A stretch of DNA of 64,000 bases from an uncultured Erythrobacter sp. (GTDB lineage Bacteria > Pseudomonadota > Alphaproteobacteria > Sphingomonadales > Sphingomonadaceae). The translations under genes were made by a program, and so were the position numbers. Numbering within the stretch: the first letter of the stretch is position 1; every line of letters starts with the position of its first letter. The notes beneath the pieces are model-generated. The model saw only the letters and a program-made list of their open reading frames with translations. It searched no databases and had not been told where the DNA came from. Location of the stretch: the NCBI GenBank assembly GCA_947502815.1, contig CANNBH010000001.1, positions 1,364,001-1,428,000 of the forward strand, written 5' to 3'. Positions 25,747-34,954 of this stretch are shown here, piece after piece.

Positions 25747-27072
25747 TCACCCAAACACGCGGGCGAAAATCGTGTCGACATGTTTGAAGTGATATTCGAG
25801 GTCGAATTTCTCTTCCAATTGCTCATGCGAAAGGGCCGCTGTGACTTCTTCATCGCCTTTTAGCAGCTCTAGCAAAGACAGCGCGCCGTTCGATTCCCAA
25901 ACCTTCATCGCGTTGCGTTGAACCAGTCGGTAGGCGTCTTCGCGGCTGACGCCAGCTTGGGTTAGGGCGAGCAGCACGCGCTGTGAATGGACGAGGCCGC
26001 CCATTGCATCCATGTTGCTCTGCATCCGTTCAGGATAGATCAGCAGCTTTTCGACCACACCGGTCAGCCGGGCGAGCGCAAAATCGAGTGTGATTGTCGC
26101 ATCGGGGCCGATAAAACGCTCAACCGAAGAATGCGAAATGTCCCGCTCATGCCAAAGCGCAACGTTTTCCAGCGCGGGCAAGGCATAGGCGCGGATCATG
26201 CGCGCTTGACCGGTGAGGTTTTCTGTCAGGATCGGGTTGCGTTTATGCGGCATAGCGCTCGACCCTTTTTGGCCGGGTGAGAAATATTCCTCAGCCTCCA
26301 AAACTTCGGTGCGCTGCAAATGGCGAACTTCAACCGCCAGCCGCTCAATTGATCCTGCGATAACGGCGAGGGTGGAGAAATACATCGCATGGCGATCACG
26401 CGGGATGACCTGCGTGCTGACTGGTTCCACTGAAAGGCCCAGTTGCTCTGCTACATAGGCTTCGACTTCGGGATCAATATTGGCAAAGGTGCCGACCGCG
26501 CCCGACACCGCACAGGTGGCGATTTCTTTGCGCGCAGCGACCAGTCGATCACGGCAGCGGTCAAATTCGGCATAGGCCTGCGCCAATTTCAGACCGAATG
26601 TCACCGGTTCTGCGTGGATACCGTGGCTGCGCCCGATTGTGGGGGTGAATTTGTGCTCTTCTGCGCGGGTTTTGATCGCGGCAAGCAGAGCGTCCAAATC
26701 GTCCAAAAGCATGTCTGTCGCGCGCGCCAATTGCACCGCCAGCGTGGTGTCGAGCACGTCAGAGCTCGTCATCCCTTGGTGCATAAAGCGCGCTTCGCCG
26801 GTGTATCCAGCAGCATCGACTTGCTCTGCAACCCATGTCAGGAATGCGATGACGTCATGTTTGGTAACCGCCTCTATCGCGTCGATTGCCTCAACGTCGA
26901 TTTTCGGGTTTGTCGCCCACCAATCCCACAAAGCTTTGCCAGCTGACGTTGGGACAACGCCCATTTCACCAAGCTTTTGAGTCGCATGCGCCTCAATCTC
27001 AAACCAGATGCGGAATTTGGCTTCGGGTTCCCACAATGCTGACATTGCGGGGCGGGCATAGCGCGGGACCAT
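25747..27072 (-). CDS. purB: Adenylosuccinate lyase
   Basis: The 441-residue protein belongs to the fumarase/aspartase superfamily. It begins VPRYARPAMSALWEPEAKFRIW and carries the GMTSSDVLDT loop, THR-region equivalent GRSHGIHAEP and the superfamily signature SSAMPHKRNP. It cleaves SAICAR and adenylosuccinate in purine synthesis. The gene stands alone, divergent from the DoxX-NDH fusion across a 278-base region. Confidence 0.96.
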   Translation of the reverse strand: MVPRYARPAMSALWEPEAKFRIWFEIEAHATQKLGEMGVVPTSAGKALWDWWATNPKIDVEAIDAIEAVTKHDVIAFLTWVAEQVDAAGYTGEARFMHQGMTSSDVLDTTLAVQLARATDMLLDDLDALLAAIKTRAEEHKFTPTIGRSHGIHAEPVTFGLKLAQAYAEFDRCRDRLVAARKEIATCAVSGAVGTFANIDPEVEAYVAEQLGLSVEPVSTQVIPRDRHAMYFSTLAVIAGSIERLAVEVRHLQRTEVLEAEEYFSPGQKGSSAMPHKRNPILTENLTGQARMIRAYALPALENVALWHERDISHSSVERFIGPDATITLDFALARLTGVVEKLLIYPERMQSNMDAMGGLVHSQRVLLALTQAGVSREDAYRLVQRNAMKVWESNGALSLLELLKGDEEVTAALSHEQLEEKFDLEYHFKHVDTIFARVFG

Positions 27073-27350
27073 GATTGGCGTTCCTTGGGGTGCGGCCTGT
27101 GTTTGCGGCCTGAGTGTGTGGACAGTCGACTAGCTTTCGCCGAGAGCGCAGCTATTCTGGCGAGGCGCACTTGGCAAGAGGGAGGGGCCGTGTGCGCGGC
27201 ACGCTGTCCACGAATATGGGCATAGGATCGTGCAGGCTCGTCGATGCTTGCAGCAGAACGGGCGCATCTTTCCCCAGAGTTTGGTTCTGTAGCGAGGCTT
27301 TGTAACCTGTTCATTCGGCGGAGCGAATGGCGCATTAGGAGGAACAATCT

Positions 27351-29591
27351 ATGTCCAGCGCATCGCAAACGGGCGGTCAGGCTATCGCTGTGTCACAAAG
27401 GGATGGGTCTGCATCGCAGGGCGGTCCCGAAAAATTGCAGGAAGAACGCTATTCGCCGTTTGTCCGGGTGACATTGCGCCGCTGGTCGAAATGGTATCTC
27501 GACGGGACAGAAACATTCTGGCCGTTCACTGATGTGATCATTCGCTTCTTTATCGGGATGTGGTTCTTTCGGTCAGGTCTGGTGAAGGCCGCCGATTGGG
27601 AAACTGCGGTCTTTCTGGCGACATTTGAATATCCGGTCAGTTGGATGGAGCCGGTCACAGCGGCCGGCGTCGGTCTGACGATTGAATTGCTCGGTCCGAT
27701 ATTGCTGATCGCAGGGTTTTTCACCCGCCCCGCCGCTTTGGCGATGGCGGTGCTCACTATCGTGTCGCAAGCGGTCTATATCTCCACCACGACCAATCTC
27801 TTTATCAGCGCGATGTTGATCTGGTATGTTTCTCACGGAGCGGGCGCATTGTCGCTCGACCGGGTGTTGGCGTCCGGTTTGAAAGCCAGCGCCTTGCCGC
27901 TTGCCCGGCCGATAATTCAGTTTTGGAACTGGCAGCGGGTGCATATCGCGCCCATTGTGATGGCTGTGATCCGGATCTGGATAGGCGTCACGTTGCTCGC
28001 CCATGCGGGGGTGATTGCGCCCAGCGTGGTGATCCAAACTTGGTTGCCCACTACGATTTTCAGCGGGTTTCCCGATTGGCTGGCCCTTGTTGCGGCGGCG
28101 TTTTTCTTCACCGGTTTTGGCGCCGTGATTGTCTCTTACGGTTTGTTTATCCTGATCGCGGTGTTCATAATTGCGGGTGCGCATCCCAATGTGACCTTGT
28201 TCCCATTCCTGTTCCTATCGCTTTACGAAGCGCGCGGGGCTGGGGTTTTGTCTGTAGACAGAGCCATCCTTGCGTGGATGGAAAAGAACATTCTGTTTGA
28301 TCGGGAATATTCCGAAATACCGGATCGTTGGCCCCATATTGTGGTGGTCGGTGCCGGGTTCGGCGGGCTGGCGGCTGTGGCCAAATTGAAGCGTTTGCCG
28401 GTGCGCATCACGATCATCGACAAACGCAATTATCATCTGTTTCAGCCGCTGCTTTATCAAATCGCAACCGCGACACTGAACCCGTCTGACATCGCAACCC
28501 CGATCCGCAGCCTGTTCAAAGGCGATGGCAATGTGCGGGTTCTGAAAGGCGAAGTGGGCGCGATTGATGCGGCCGGCAAAACCGTAACCTACAATGGCGA
28601 CAGAATGCTTTGCTATGACCGTTTGGTTCTCGCAACCGGGGCAACGCACAGCTATTTTGGGCGCGATGAATGGGGCCCCTATGCGCCCGGGCTAAAGACG
28701 GTGGAGGACGGTGTCGCGGTGCGCGCCTCGATCCTCAACGCGTTTGAAGAGGCCGAGGCATCGGACGATCCAGAACGGATCAAGCGCCTGTTGACCTTTG
28801 TTATCGTAGGCGCGGGGCCAACCGGCGTAGAATTGGCCGGCGCGATTGCAGAACTGTCCCGCGTCAGTGTGGAGCGGGAATTCCGAACAGTTGATCCTTC
28901 GACAGCGCGCGTCATTCTGGTCCAATCGGGCCCGCGCATCCTGCCGGCTTTCCCCGAAGAGCTGTCCCACAAGGCGGCTCGGTCGCTGGAGGAGCTTGGT
29001 GTGGAGATCCGGACAGGGGGCCGGGTGACCGAAATTGCAGAGGCGCATGTGCGCATTGGCGATGGCACGGTGATAGAGACAGAGACGGTGCTTTGGGCGG
29101 CCGGTGTTGCGGCATCACCTGCCGCGAAATGGCTGGGTGCAAAAGCGGATCGGTCCGGGCGCGCCATTGTCAATGAACGGATGCGGGTGTTGGACAGCGA
29201 CGAACAGCCGCTTTCCGATATCTTTGCCATTGGCGATACCGCCGATAGCAAGGCGTGGGATGGCAATTCGGTTCCCGGCTTGGCCCCGGCGGCAAAGCAG
29301 GCGGGCGCCTATGTTTCGACCGTGATAGAGGCGGAATTGCTGGGCAAGAAATGCCCTGGATCATTTGTCTACAAACACCAAGGCAGCTTGGCGACGATCG
29401 GGCGCAAATCGGCGGTGGCGGATTTTGGGTTCTTCAAATTGTCCGGCGCGCTAGCGTGGTGGCTTTGGGGGGTGGTCCATGTCGGGTTTCTCACCGGAAC
29501 GCGAAACCGTCTTTTGGTGATGGTGAATTGGGCTTGGAATTTCTTTGCCAAGCATTCCGGCGTGCGCCTGATCACCGAAAAACAGAGCTGA
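27351..29591 (+). CDS. Fusion of two DoxX-like membrane domains to a type II NADH dehydrogenase
   Basis: The 746-residue protein starts at an ATG with AGGAGGAACAATCT before it. Residues about 45-170 form a DoxX-like four-helix unit (DVIIRFFIGMWFFRSGLVK, then ELLGPILLIAGFFTRP). Residues about 200-300 look like a second one (VIRIWIGVTLLAHAG). From residue 324 a full NDH-2 follows: VVVGAGFGGLAAVAKL binds FAD, IDKRNYHLFQPLLYQIAT is the family signature, IVGAGPTGVELAGAIAEL binds NADH, and the C-terminal membrane-anchor region is present. NDH-2 transfers electrons from NADH to quinone without proton pumping. Fusion to DoxX suggests a membrane-anchored oxidoreductase coupled to quinone or thiosulfate/redox chemistry. 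Confidence 0.9.
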   Translation: MSSASQTGGQAIAVSQRDGSASQGGPEKLQEERYSPFVRVTLRRWSKWYLDGTETFWPFTDVIIRFFIGMWFFRSGLVKAADWETAVFLATFEYPVSWMEPVTAAGVGLTIELLGPILLIAGFFTRPAALAMAVLTIVSQAVYISTTTNLFISAMLIWYVSHGAGALSLDRVLASGLKASALPLARPIIQFWNWQRVHIAPIVMAVIRIWIGVTLLAHAGVIAPSVVIQTWLPTTIFSGFPDWLALVAAAFFFTGFGAVIVSYGLFILIAVFIIAGAHPNVTLFPFLFLSLYEARGAGVLSVDRAILAWMEKNILFDREYSEIPDRWPHIVVVGAGFGGLAAVAKLKRLPVRITIIDKRNYHLFQPLLYQIATATLNPSDIATPIRSLFKGDGNVRVLKGEVGAIDAAGKTVTYNGDRMLCYDRLVLATGATHSYFGRDEWGPYAPGLKTVEDGVAVRASILNAFEEAEASDDPERIKRLLTFVIVGAGPTGVELAGAIAELSRVSVEREFRTVDPSTARVILVQSGPRILPAFPEELSHKAARSLEELGVEIRTGGRVTEIAEAHVRIGDGTVIETETVLWAAGVAASPAAKWLGAKADRSGRAIVNERMRVLDSDEQPLSDIFAIGDTADSKAWDGNSVPGLAPAAKQAGAYVSTVIEAELLGKKCPGSFVYKHQGSLATIGRKSAVADFGFFKLSGALAWWLWGVVHVGFLTGTRNRLLVMVNWAWNFFAKHSGVRLITEKQS

Positions 29592-29610
29592 TCGCGCGCG
29601 CGATTGCGGC

Positions 29611-30396
29611 TTAAAGCAATCCGCGGGCGCGCAGGCTAACATGGCCTTCGCGCCCGACAATGACGTGATCGTGCAACGTCACGCCCATCAACCTGCCTGC
29701 TTCGGCGATTTTGTGAGTGATTTGGATATCGGCGCGGCTGGGATCGGGATTGCCGCTGGGATGGTTGTGAACAAGGATCAGCGCCGTTGCCCCGACATCC
29801 AATGCCCGGCGGATCACCTCGCGCGGGTGGATCGCGGCCTCGTCGATTGAGCCTTCTGCGGCGTGATGATCATCGATCAGGCGGTTTTTGCTGTCGAGAT
29901 ACAGCACCCGAACGCGTTCCACCGTCAAATGCGCCATATCGATAGAGAGATAATCTATCAGCGTCTGCCAAGAACCCAGCACCGGCTTCTCTGAAATCTC
30001 ACTGCGAGCCATTCTGCGGGCCGCGATCGCGACGCTTTTCAAGGCGGCGGCGCTGGTCTGGCCTACACCTGTGACCTGTTGCAGCGCGCCGGGATCGGCG
30101 TTCAGAACGCCTGCCAGCGTTCCAAACCGCGCCAGCAAAGCCTTTGCGACAGGTTTCGTGTCGCCCTGCTTTATCGCGGCGAACAAGAGGTATTCGAGCA
30201 CTTCGTAATCGGCCAACGCCTCAGCGCCGCCCCGCAAAAGGCGTTCCCTCAACCGTGCGCGGTGGCCTTTGCCGGCCGCTTTGCTCGAATCAGAGGTGGG
30301 CGTGCCGGTTGGATGGTCATCGGACGCAGGTTTAGGCTCGCCGTCGGCGACGAAATCGAAACTGTCTTCAGATTGTGGCAATCTGCGCCTCACCAC
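29611..30396 (-). CDS. radC: RadC family JAB-domain protein
   Basis: The 261-residue protein has an N-terminal UPF0758 helix-hairpin-helix region (GHRARLRERLLRGGAEALADYEVLEYLL). A JAB/MPN metalloprotease-like domain follows, with ILVHNHPSGNPDPSRADI (His-x-His-x10-Asp zinc motif). Despite the name, a role in DNA repair is not well supported and the substrate is unknown. The start is a GTG (30396 or 30393); no ATG occurs near. It is convergent with the DoxX-NDH gene and its 5' end is divergent from ydbH. Confidence 0.9.
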   Translation of the reverse strand: MVRRRLPQSEDSFDFVADGEPKPASDDHPTGTPTSDSSKAAGKGHRARLRERLLRGGAEALADYEVLEYLLFAAIKQGDTKPVAKALLARFGTLAGVLNADPGALQQVTGVGQTSAAALKSVAIAARRMARSEISEKPVLGSWQTLIDYLSIDMAHLTVERVRVLYLDSKNRLIDDHHAAEGSIDEAAIHPREVIRRALDVGATALILVHNHPSGNPDPSRADIQITHKIAEAGRLMGVTLHDHVIVGREGHVSLRARGLL

Positions 30397-30455
30397 CTGT
30401 TTTGTTTGACCAGTTTATTGCCTTTCCTAGGCGATCCGCGCAAGTGAAGACAGAC

Positions 30456-33400
30456 ATGTCCCAGGCAAAGCCGCCTTTAAATGATCCCCAAGACACGGCC
30501 TCGCAGACTGGCGCGGCCGCGCACGGCGACGATGCGTTGCGCGGGCCGGGTATGTGGCCGGTGCGATGGCGGTGGCGCATCAGCCTTATCTTTCTCGCGT
30601 TTTTGCTGATCGTCTTTGCGATTCTGTGGTTTAGCCGCGAACAGATTGCAGGATCCTTGATCGATGATGCAATCGCCGAAAGCGGGCTGGAGGTGTCCTA
30701 TGAGATTGCAGAGATCGGAGCGCGGCAGCAAGTTTTAGGCAATGTCGTGGTGGGCGATCCGTCTGCACCTGATCTGACTGCTGAACGCGTCGTGGTCGAT
30801 ATCGGCTACGCTTTGGGTACGCCTGAAATTGCGCGGGTCGAATTGGTCAATCCGCGCCTATACGGATCATACCGCGACGGAGTTTTCAGCCTCGGCACGC
30901 TTGACCCGCTGGTCTTTGCAGAAAGTGATGAGCCCGCTGGATTGCCGGGCATCAATGTCGCGCTCGTGGATGGCCGCGCCGCCATCCAAAGCGATTTTGG
31001 CGATATCGGCATAAAGATCGATGGGGCAGGGGCCTTGGATGATGGCTTTGCCGGGAAAATCGCGGCAACTGCGCCTGAATTGAGTGTGCAAGGGTGCAGC
31101 GCGCAAGGCGCCACGCTTTACGGTGATGTCACAACATCCGATGGCGAATTGCGCTTTGATGGGCCGGTCAGGTTGCGCGATGCCCGCTGTGCGGACGGGC
31201 GGATCGGCTCGGCGGATATTGCCGCTTTGATCGCGCTCAGCCCTGATTTTACCTCTGTGGACGCGGCGCTTAATTTTGAGGCGGAGACGCTGAGCCTTGG
31301 CGAAGCGGGGCTGGCCGCGCTTGGCGGCAGCACCGACCTAACGTGGACCTTTGGCGCCAATAATGGCCCGAATGATAGCGTTTCAGATAGCAGCGGGGCA
31401 AAAAGCGGATTGGTCCTGCGCCATGAATGGGCCGGCAGCCGGTTTGACACATCCGCTTTCAAATTGGCCGAAATATCTCTCGATGGCACGTTGCGCGCTG
31501 CGTCCGATTTCTCCCGTGCGGATTGGAATGCGCAATTGCGCGGGGGCGGGGCGCAGATCGCGCTTGGCGACAATGATACTTTGGCCTCGGCGCGCGGCGC
31601 GTTGGAAGGGACATTGCTGCAATCGCTTTTGGTAAAGTTTGAACGCGGATTGGCCCAATCCGTGCGCGGCGGCAGCGTGGCTGGCGATGTAACCATGCGC
31701 AGCAATGAAGACGGCGCGAGCGTTATTGTCCCAGAGGCCCGCCTGCGCAGCGCAGCGGGGGAAACGGTGTTGGCGGTCTCGCGGCTTAGCTATGGCAGCA
31801 ATGGCCGGATTTCTGGCAATATCCTGACCGGGGGCAGCGATATGCCGAGGATCAATGGGCGAATGGAGCAGGTCGCCGGCGGCGATCTCGCGCTGCGAAT
31901 GATCATGGCGGAATATCGCGCGGGCGAAGACGCGCTTGCGATACCCCGCTTGCAAGTGCTTCAGGATCGCAGCGGAAATGTTCGCTTTAACGGCCAGGTG
32001 CTGGCTGATGGCGCGCTACCCGGCGGCTGGGTAAAAGGATTGTCTGTGCCGATTGAGGGAAGCTGGTCCAGCGCCGCTGGCCTTGCGATCGGGCGGCAAT
32101 GCACTCAGATCCGCGTGGCGCAGCTGACCTATGCTGCGCTCACTTTGCAAGAACGATCCACTGAGCTGTGCCCTGCAGATGCGCGCGCGATGGTTCGGTA
32201 TGACGATGCATTGCAAATCGCGGTTGCGGTGGATGATCTGCAGCTTACCGGTGCGCTCTCTGGCACCCCCACAAGTGTGGCTGCGCAGCGCGCTGTGTTG
32301 CAATATCCCGGCCCCTTTGTTGTCGAAGGGCTCGACGCCCAAATCGGCGCGCCTGATAGCGCGATACGCATGTCCTTCGCCGCCCTCGAAGGGGACATTG
32401 GTGAAACGATCACGGGCAACTTTACTGGCGGCGCAGCGGCGATGGATGTCGTGCCGCTCGATCTGTCTGGCATTTCGGGGGAATGGTCTTTCGATGATGG
32501 CGTTCTAAACCTTTCTCAGACCGATCTTGTGCTCACGGAACGGACCGGACCGGGCCTTGCGGCGGAGCAACGATTTGAACCCTTAATCGCGCAAGGGGCG
32601 ACCCTGCAGCTGGCGGACAACCGCATCACAGCCTCTGCCGATCTGCGCGAGCCCAAGAGCGGCGGTTTGGTCACGAATTTGCAGATCAACCACAATCTTT
32701 CAGACAGCACCGGTCGGGCGGATATTGACGTGCCCGGCATCCGTTTCGGTGATGCATTGCAGCCGTCTGATCTTAGCTATCTAACCAGCGGAGTGATCGC
32801 ACTGGCGCAAGGGACAGTGCGCGGGGAAGGGCTGATCGAATGGACGGCGGATGACATTGAAAGTTCGGGAGCGTTCCGCACCGATGGCTTTGATTTCGCA
32901 GCGGCCTTCGGGCCGGTTCGCGACGTCAGTGGAGAGATTGTCTTCACCGATCTCATCAACTTAACGACAGCGCCGTCGCAAGTGGTCAATATCGGTTCGG
33001 TCAATCCGGGTGTTGAGGCGCTCGGCGGGCGAGTCGTCTATTCTCTCACCGATGGCAACAAGGTGACGCTGGAGGATGGGCGGTGGCCCTTCATGGGCGG
33101 CGAATTGATCCTTCGCCCGGCGGAGCTCATCTACGGCGGCAAAGGAAGCCAGCATTATATTTTCGAGCTTGTAGGTCTAGATGCCGCAAGCTTTGTCGCT
33201 CAGATGGAGATGGGGAATTTAGGGGCTAGCGGGAAGTTTGATGGAACAATCCCGATTGTGTTTGATCCGCTTGGCAATGGCTTCATTCAACGCGGCATGC
33301 TCATCTCTCGGTCGCCCGGAGGCAATGTCTCCTATGTGGGTGAACTGACATATGAAGATTTGGGCACGATGGGCAATTACGCGTTTCAGACGCTGCGATC

Positions 33401-33779
33401 GCTAGATTACAACCAAATGAGCATCGAACTGAACGGCAGTCTTGCCGGTGAAATCATAACCAATTTTCAGATTGACGGCGTTCGCCAAGGCGCTGGCACC
33501 AGCCAGAATTTCGTCACTCGCGAACTTGCCAAGCTGCCGATCCGTTTCAAAATCAATGTGCGATCTGACAATTTCTACACGCTGGCATTGATTGTTAGAG
33601 GGATTTTTGATCCCCGTGTTTTTGCCAGTGCCGTTGATACCGATGCTTTGGGACTGGAGGGGGCGACATTCCGCATCCCCGATCCTGAAGAGCCCTCTCA
33701 ATCCACCGCACCAGCTGGCGAATTACAACGCCGCGATGAATCCACCGTTCAACCTTCAGAAAGCGAAGATCTGCCATGA
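30456..33779 (+). CDS. ydbH: YdbH family AsmA-like intermembrane lipid transport protein
   Basis: From the ATG at 30456 the protein has 1107 residues. One N-terminal membrane helix (ISLIFLAFLLIVFAILWF, about residues 35-55) anchors a very long beta-rich periplasmic region. The C-terminal DctA-YdbH domain (about 880-1075) includes FMGGELILRPAELIYGG and SVNPGVEALGGRVVYSL. In E. coli, YdbH is one of three AsmA-like bridges (with TamB and YhdP) that carry phospholipids to the outer membrane. The ynbE and ydbL partners follow directly, which supports the assignment. The earlier track start at 30375 overlaps radC and is not used. Confidence 0.92.
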   Translation: MSQAKPPLNDPQDTASQTGAAAHGDDALRGPGMWPVRWRWRISLIFLAFLLIVFAILWFSREQIAGSLIDDAIAESGLEVSYEIAEIGARQQVLGNVVVGDPSAPDLTAERVVVDIGYALGTPEIARVELVNPRLYGSYRDGVFSLGTLDPLVFAESDEPAGLPGINVALVDGRAAIQSDFGDIGIKIDGAGALDDGFAGKIAATAPELSVQGCSAQGATLYGDVTTSDGELRFDGPVRLRDARCADGRIGSADIAALIALSPDFTSVDAALNFEAETLSLGEAGLAALGGSTDLTWTFGANNGPNDSVSDSSGAKSGLVLRHEWAGSRFDTSAFKLAEISLDGTLRAASDFSRADWNAQLRGGGAQIALGDNDTLASARGALEGTLLQSLLVKFERGLAQSVRGGSVAGDVTMRSNEDGASVIVPEARLRSAAGETVLAVSRLSYGSNGRISGNILTGGSDMPRINGRMEQVAGGDLALRMIMAEYRAGEDALAIPRLQVLQDRSGNVRFNGQVLADGALPGGWVKGLSVPIEGSWSSAAGLAIGRQCTQIRVAQLTYAALTLQERSTELCPADARAMVRYDDALQIAVAVDDLQLTGALSGTPTSVAAQRAVLQYPGPFVVEGLDAQIGAPDSAIRMSFAALEGDIGETITGNFTGGAAAMDVVPLDLSGISGEWSFDDGVLNLSQTDLVLTERTGPGLAAEQRFEPLIAQGATLQLADNRITASADLREPKSGGLVTNLQINHNLSDSTGRADIDVPGIRFGDALQPSDLSYLTSGVIALAQGTVRGEGLIEWTADDIESSGAFRTDGFDFAAAFGPVRDVSGEIVFTDLINLTTAPSQVVNIGSVNPGVEALGGRVVYSLTDGNKVTLEDGRWPFMGGELILRPAELIYGGKGSQHYIFELVGLDAASFVAQMEMGNLGASGKFDGTIPIVFDPLGNGFIQRGMLISRSPGGNVSYVGELTYEDLGTMGNYAFQTLRSLDYNQMSIELNGSLAGEIITNFQIDGVRQGAGTSQNFVTRELAKLPIRFKINVRSDNFYTLALIVRGIFDPRVFASAVDTDALGLEGATFRIPDPEEPSQSTAPAGELQRRDESTVQPSESEDLP

Positions 33780-34009
33780 ATAAGGTCAAGTTACATGCCG
33801 CAAGGGCGATTATCGGACGCAAAGCCGGGAATGTATCGAGCGTTGGTCTTGCCCTTGCGATCATGATTGCTCTGCCGGGTTGCATCAACGTTAACGCTCC
33901 CGAAGAGGCGATTGTGATCGAATTAAACGTCAATATTGAGGCGCGCCTTTTGGTTGAATTGGCCGAAGATGCGAGCAACACAATTGATGAGAATGCGGAT
34001 ATTTTTTGA
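33776..34009 (+). CDS. ynbE: YnbE family lipoprotein
   Basis: The 77-residue protein has a lipobox near residue 36 (IMIALPGC). A short mature part follows with CINVNAPEEAIVIELNVNIE, the conserved YnbE sequence, expected to form beta strands that extend the YdbH bridge at the outer membrane. Its N-region before the hydrophobic segment is longer than usual, so a later start is possible. Its ATG overlaps the ydbH stop by 4 bases (ATGA), indicating coupled synthesis. Confidence 0.9.
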   Translation: MNKVKLHAARAIIGRKAGNVSSVGLALAIMIALPGCINVNAPEEAIVIELNVNIEARLLVELAEDASNTIDENADIF

Positions 34010-34067
34010 TCCAGCCTGCGCAAACGCCGCGCACGCTTAATGAATGCCCGAAAGGGTCTGGAGTACA

Positions 34068-34463
34068 ATGACGATGACTTTGACAGGTAAAACCTTGCTT
34101 GCCGCTGCCGCCGCTGCCGCCGTCCTGACAGGCGTTGCCGCGCCAGCGCAGGCCCAGCGCGACCCCGCTTATGCCGCTGCGCGTGCTAACGGCCAAGTTG
34201 GTGAACAAACCAATGGCTATTTGGGAATTGTGGGTACCGCCACGCCAGAGCTTCAGCGTTTGGTCAACAATATCAATATCCGCAGGCGCGCCGTTTATAC
34301 AGAAAGAGTCGCCGATACAGGCTCAACTATTGAGGCCTATGCGACAACCGCCGGGTGTCAGGCGATCATGCGCACATCCCCGGGGGAAAAGTATCAGGGC
34401 CCTGATGGCTCGTGGCAAACGCGCACTTCGGCCCCGCCAGAGCGCCTGTCTATCTGTCCATAA
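34068..34463 (+). CDS. ydbL: YdbL family periplasmic protein (DUF1318)
   Basis: I start at the ATG at 34068, which has CTGGAG upstream; the track start 24 bases earlier lacks one. The 131-residue protein has a signal peptide ending AQAQ. A DUF1318 domain follows: DPAYAAARANGQVGEQTNGYLG and RRAVYTERVADTGSTIEAYATTAGCQAI. In E. coli, YdbL is a periplasmic chaperone that prevents YnbE from multimerising wrongly and so tunes the YdbH-YnbE bridge. It is third in the ydbH-ynbE-ydbL operon. Confidence 0.92.
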   Translation: MTMTLTGKTLLAAAAAAAVLTGVAAPAQAQRDPAYAAARANGQVGEQTNGYLGIVGTATPELQRLVNNINIRRRAVYTERVADTGSTIEAYATTAGCQAIMRTSPGEKYQGPDGSWQTRTSAPPERLSICP

Positions 34464-34579
34464 GGGAAACTTGCGCGCCCACGCACCATTGACTTGAGAA
34501 TTGCCCTCTTCTAGGGGGCAGTCGCCCTCGGCGGGCACCTCTATGCTACGTGTCTCGCTTATCCTAATAGGAAGCATGC

Positions 34580-34906
34580 ATGAGCGACGAGAAACCCGCC
34601 CGAGAACCTATCGTTGAGGATGCGCGTATTGACGCGCTCGAAGCGCGGTTGAAAGCCGCACGCGAGCGCGAAGATAAACGCAACAAACCGGTGGTGCAGG
34701 GAGCCGACGCGAACTATCGCAGCGGTAACCGAGTGCTGGCGGATTTACTCGGCGGCATTCTTGGTGGCACGGTCATTGGCTGGGCGTTTGATGCGCTTGT
34801 CGGGACTTTGCCTTGGGGTCTGTTGGTTGGTTTGTTCCTCGGAATAGGCCTTGCCTTCAGGAACATTATTAGCGGCGCAAACACGCGCTCTGACGACCCA
34901 TCTTAG
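34580..34906 (+). CDS. atpI: ATP synthase protein I
   Basis: The 108-residue protein has a cytoplasmic charged N-terminus and two membrane helices (about residues 53-72 and 76-95). The sequence NRVLADLLGGILGGTVIGWAFDAL is typical of alphaproteobacterial AtpI. AtpI assists c-ring assembly and perhaps Mg2+ uptake. It starts at the ATG at 34580 with AGGAAG before it and heads the F0 gene run atpI-atpB-atpE-atpF'-atpF. The F1 genes are not in the window, as is usual for alphaproteobacteria. Confidence 0.92.
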   Translation: MSDEKPAREPIVEDARIDALEARLKAAREREDKRNKPVVQGADANYRSGNRVLADLLGGILGGTVIGWAFDALVGTLPWGLLVGLFLGIGLAFRNIISGANTRSDDPS

Positions 34907-34954
34907 GTCATTTTTTCAGAGCGCGTTTTTACAGGTTTTAGGGATAAAGAGATC

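Noticed and set aside
27073-27350. Riboswitch between purB and the DoxX-NDH gene
   Set aside because: No purine, PRPP or other aptamer core was recognised; the region looks like a plain divergent promoter.
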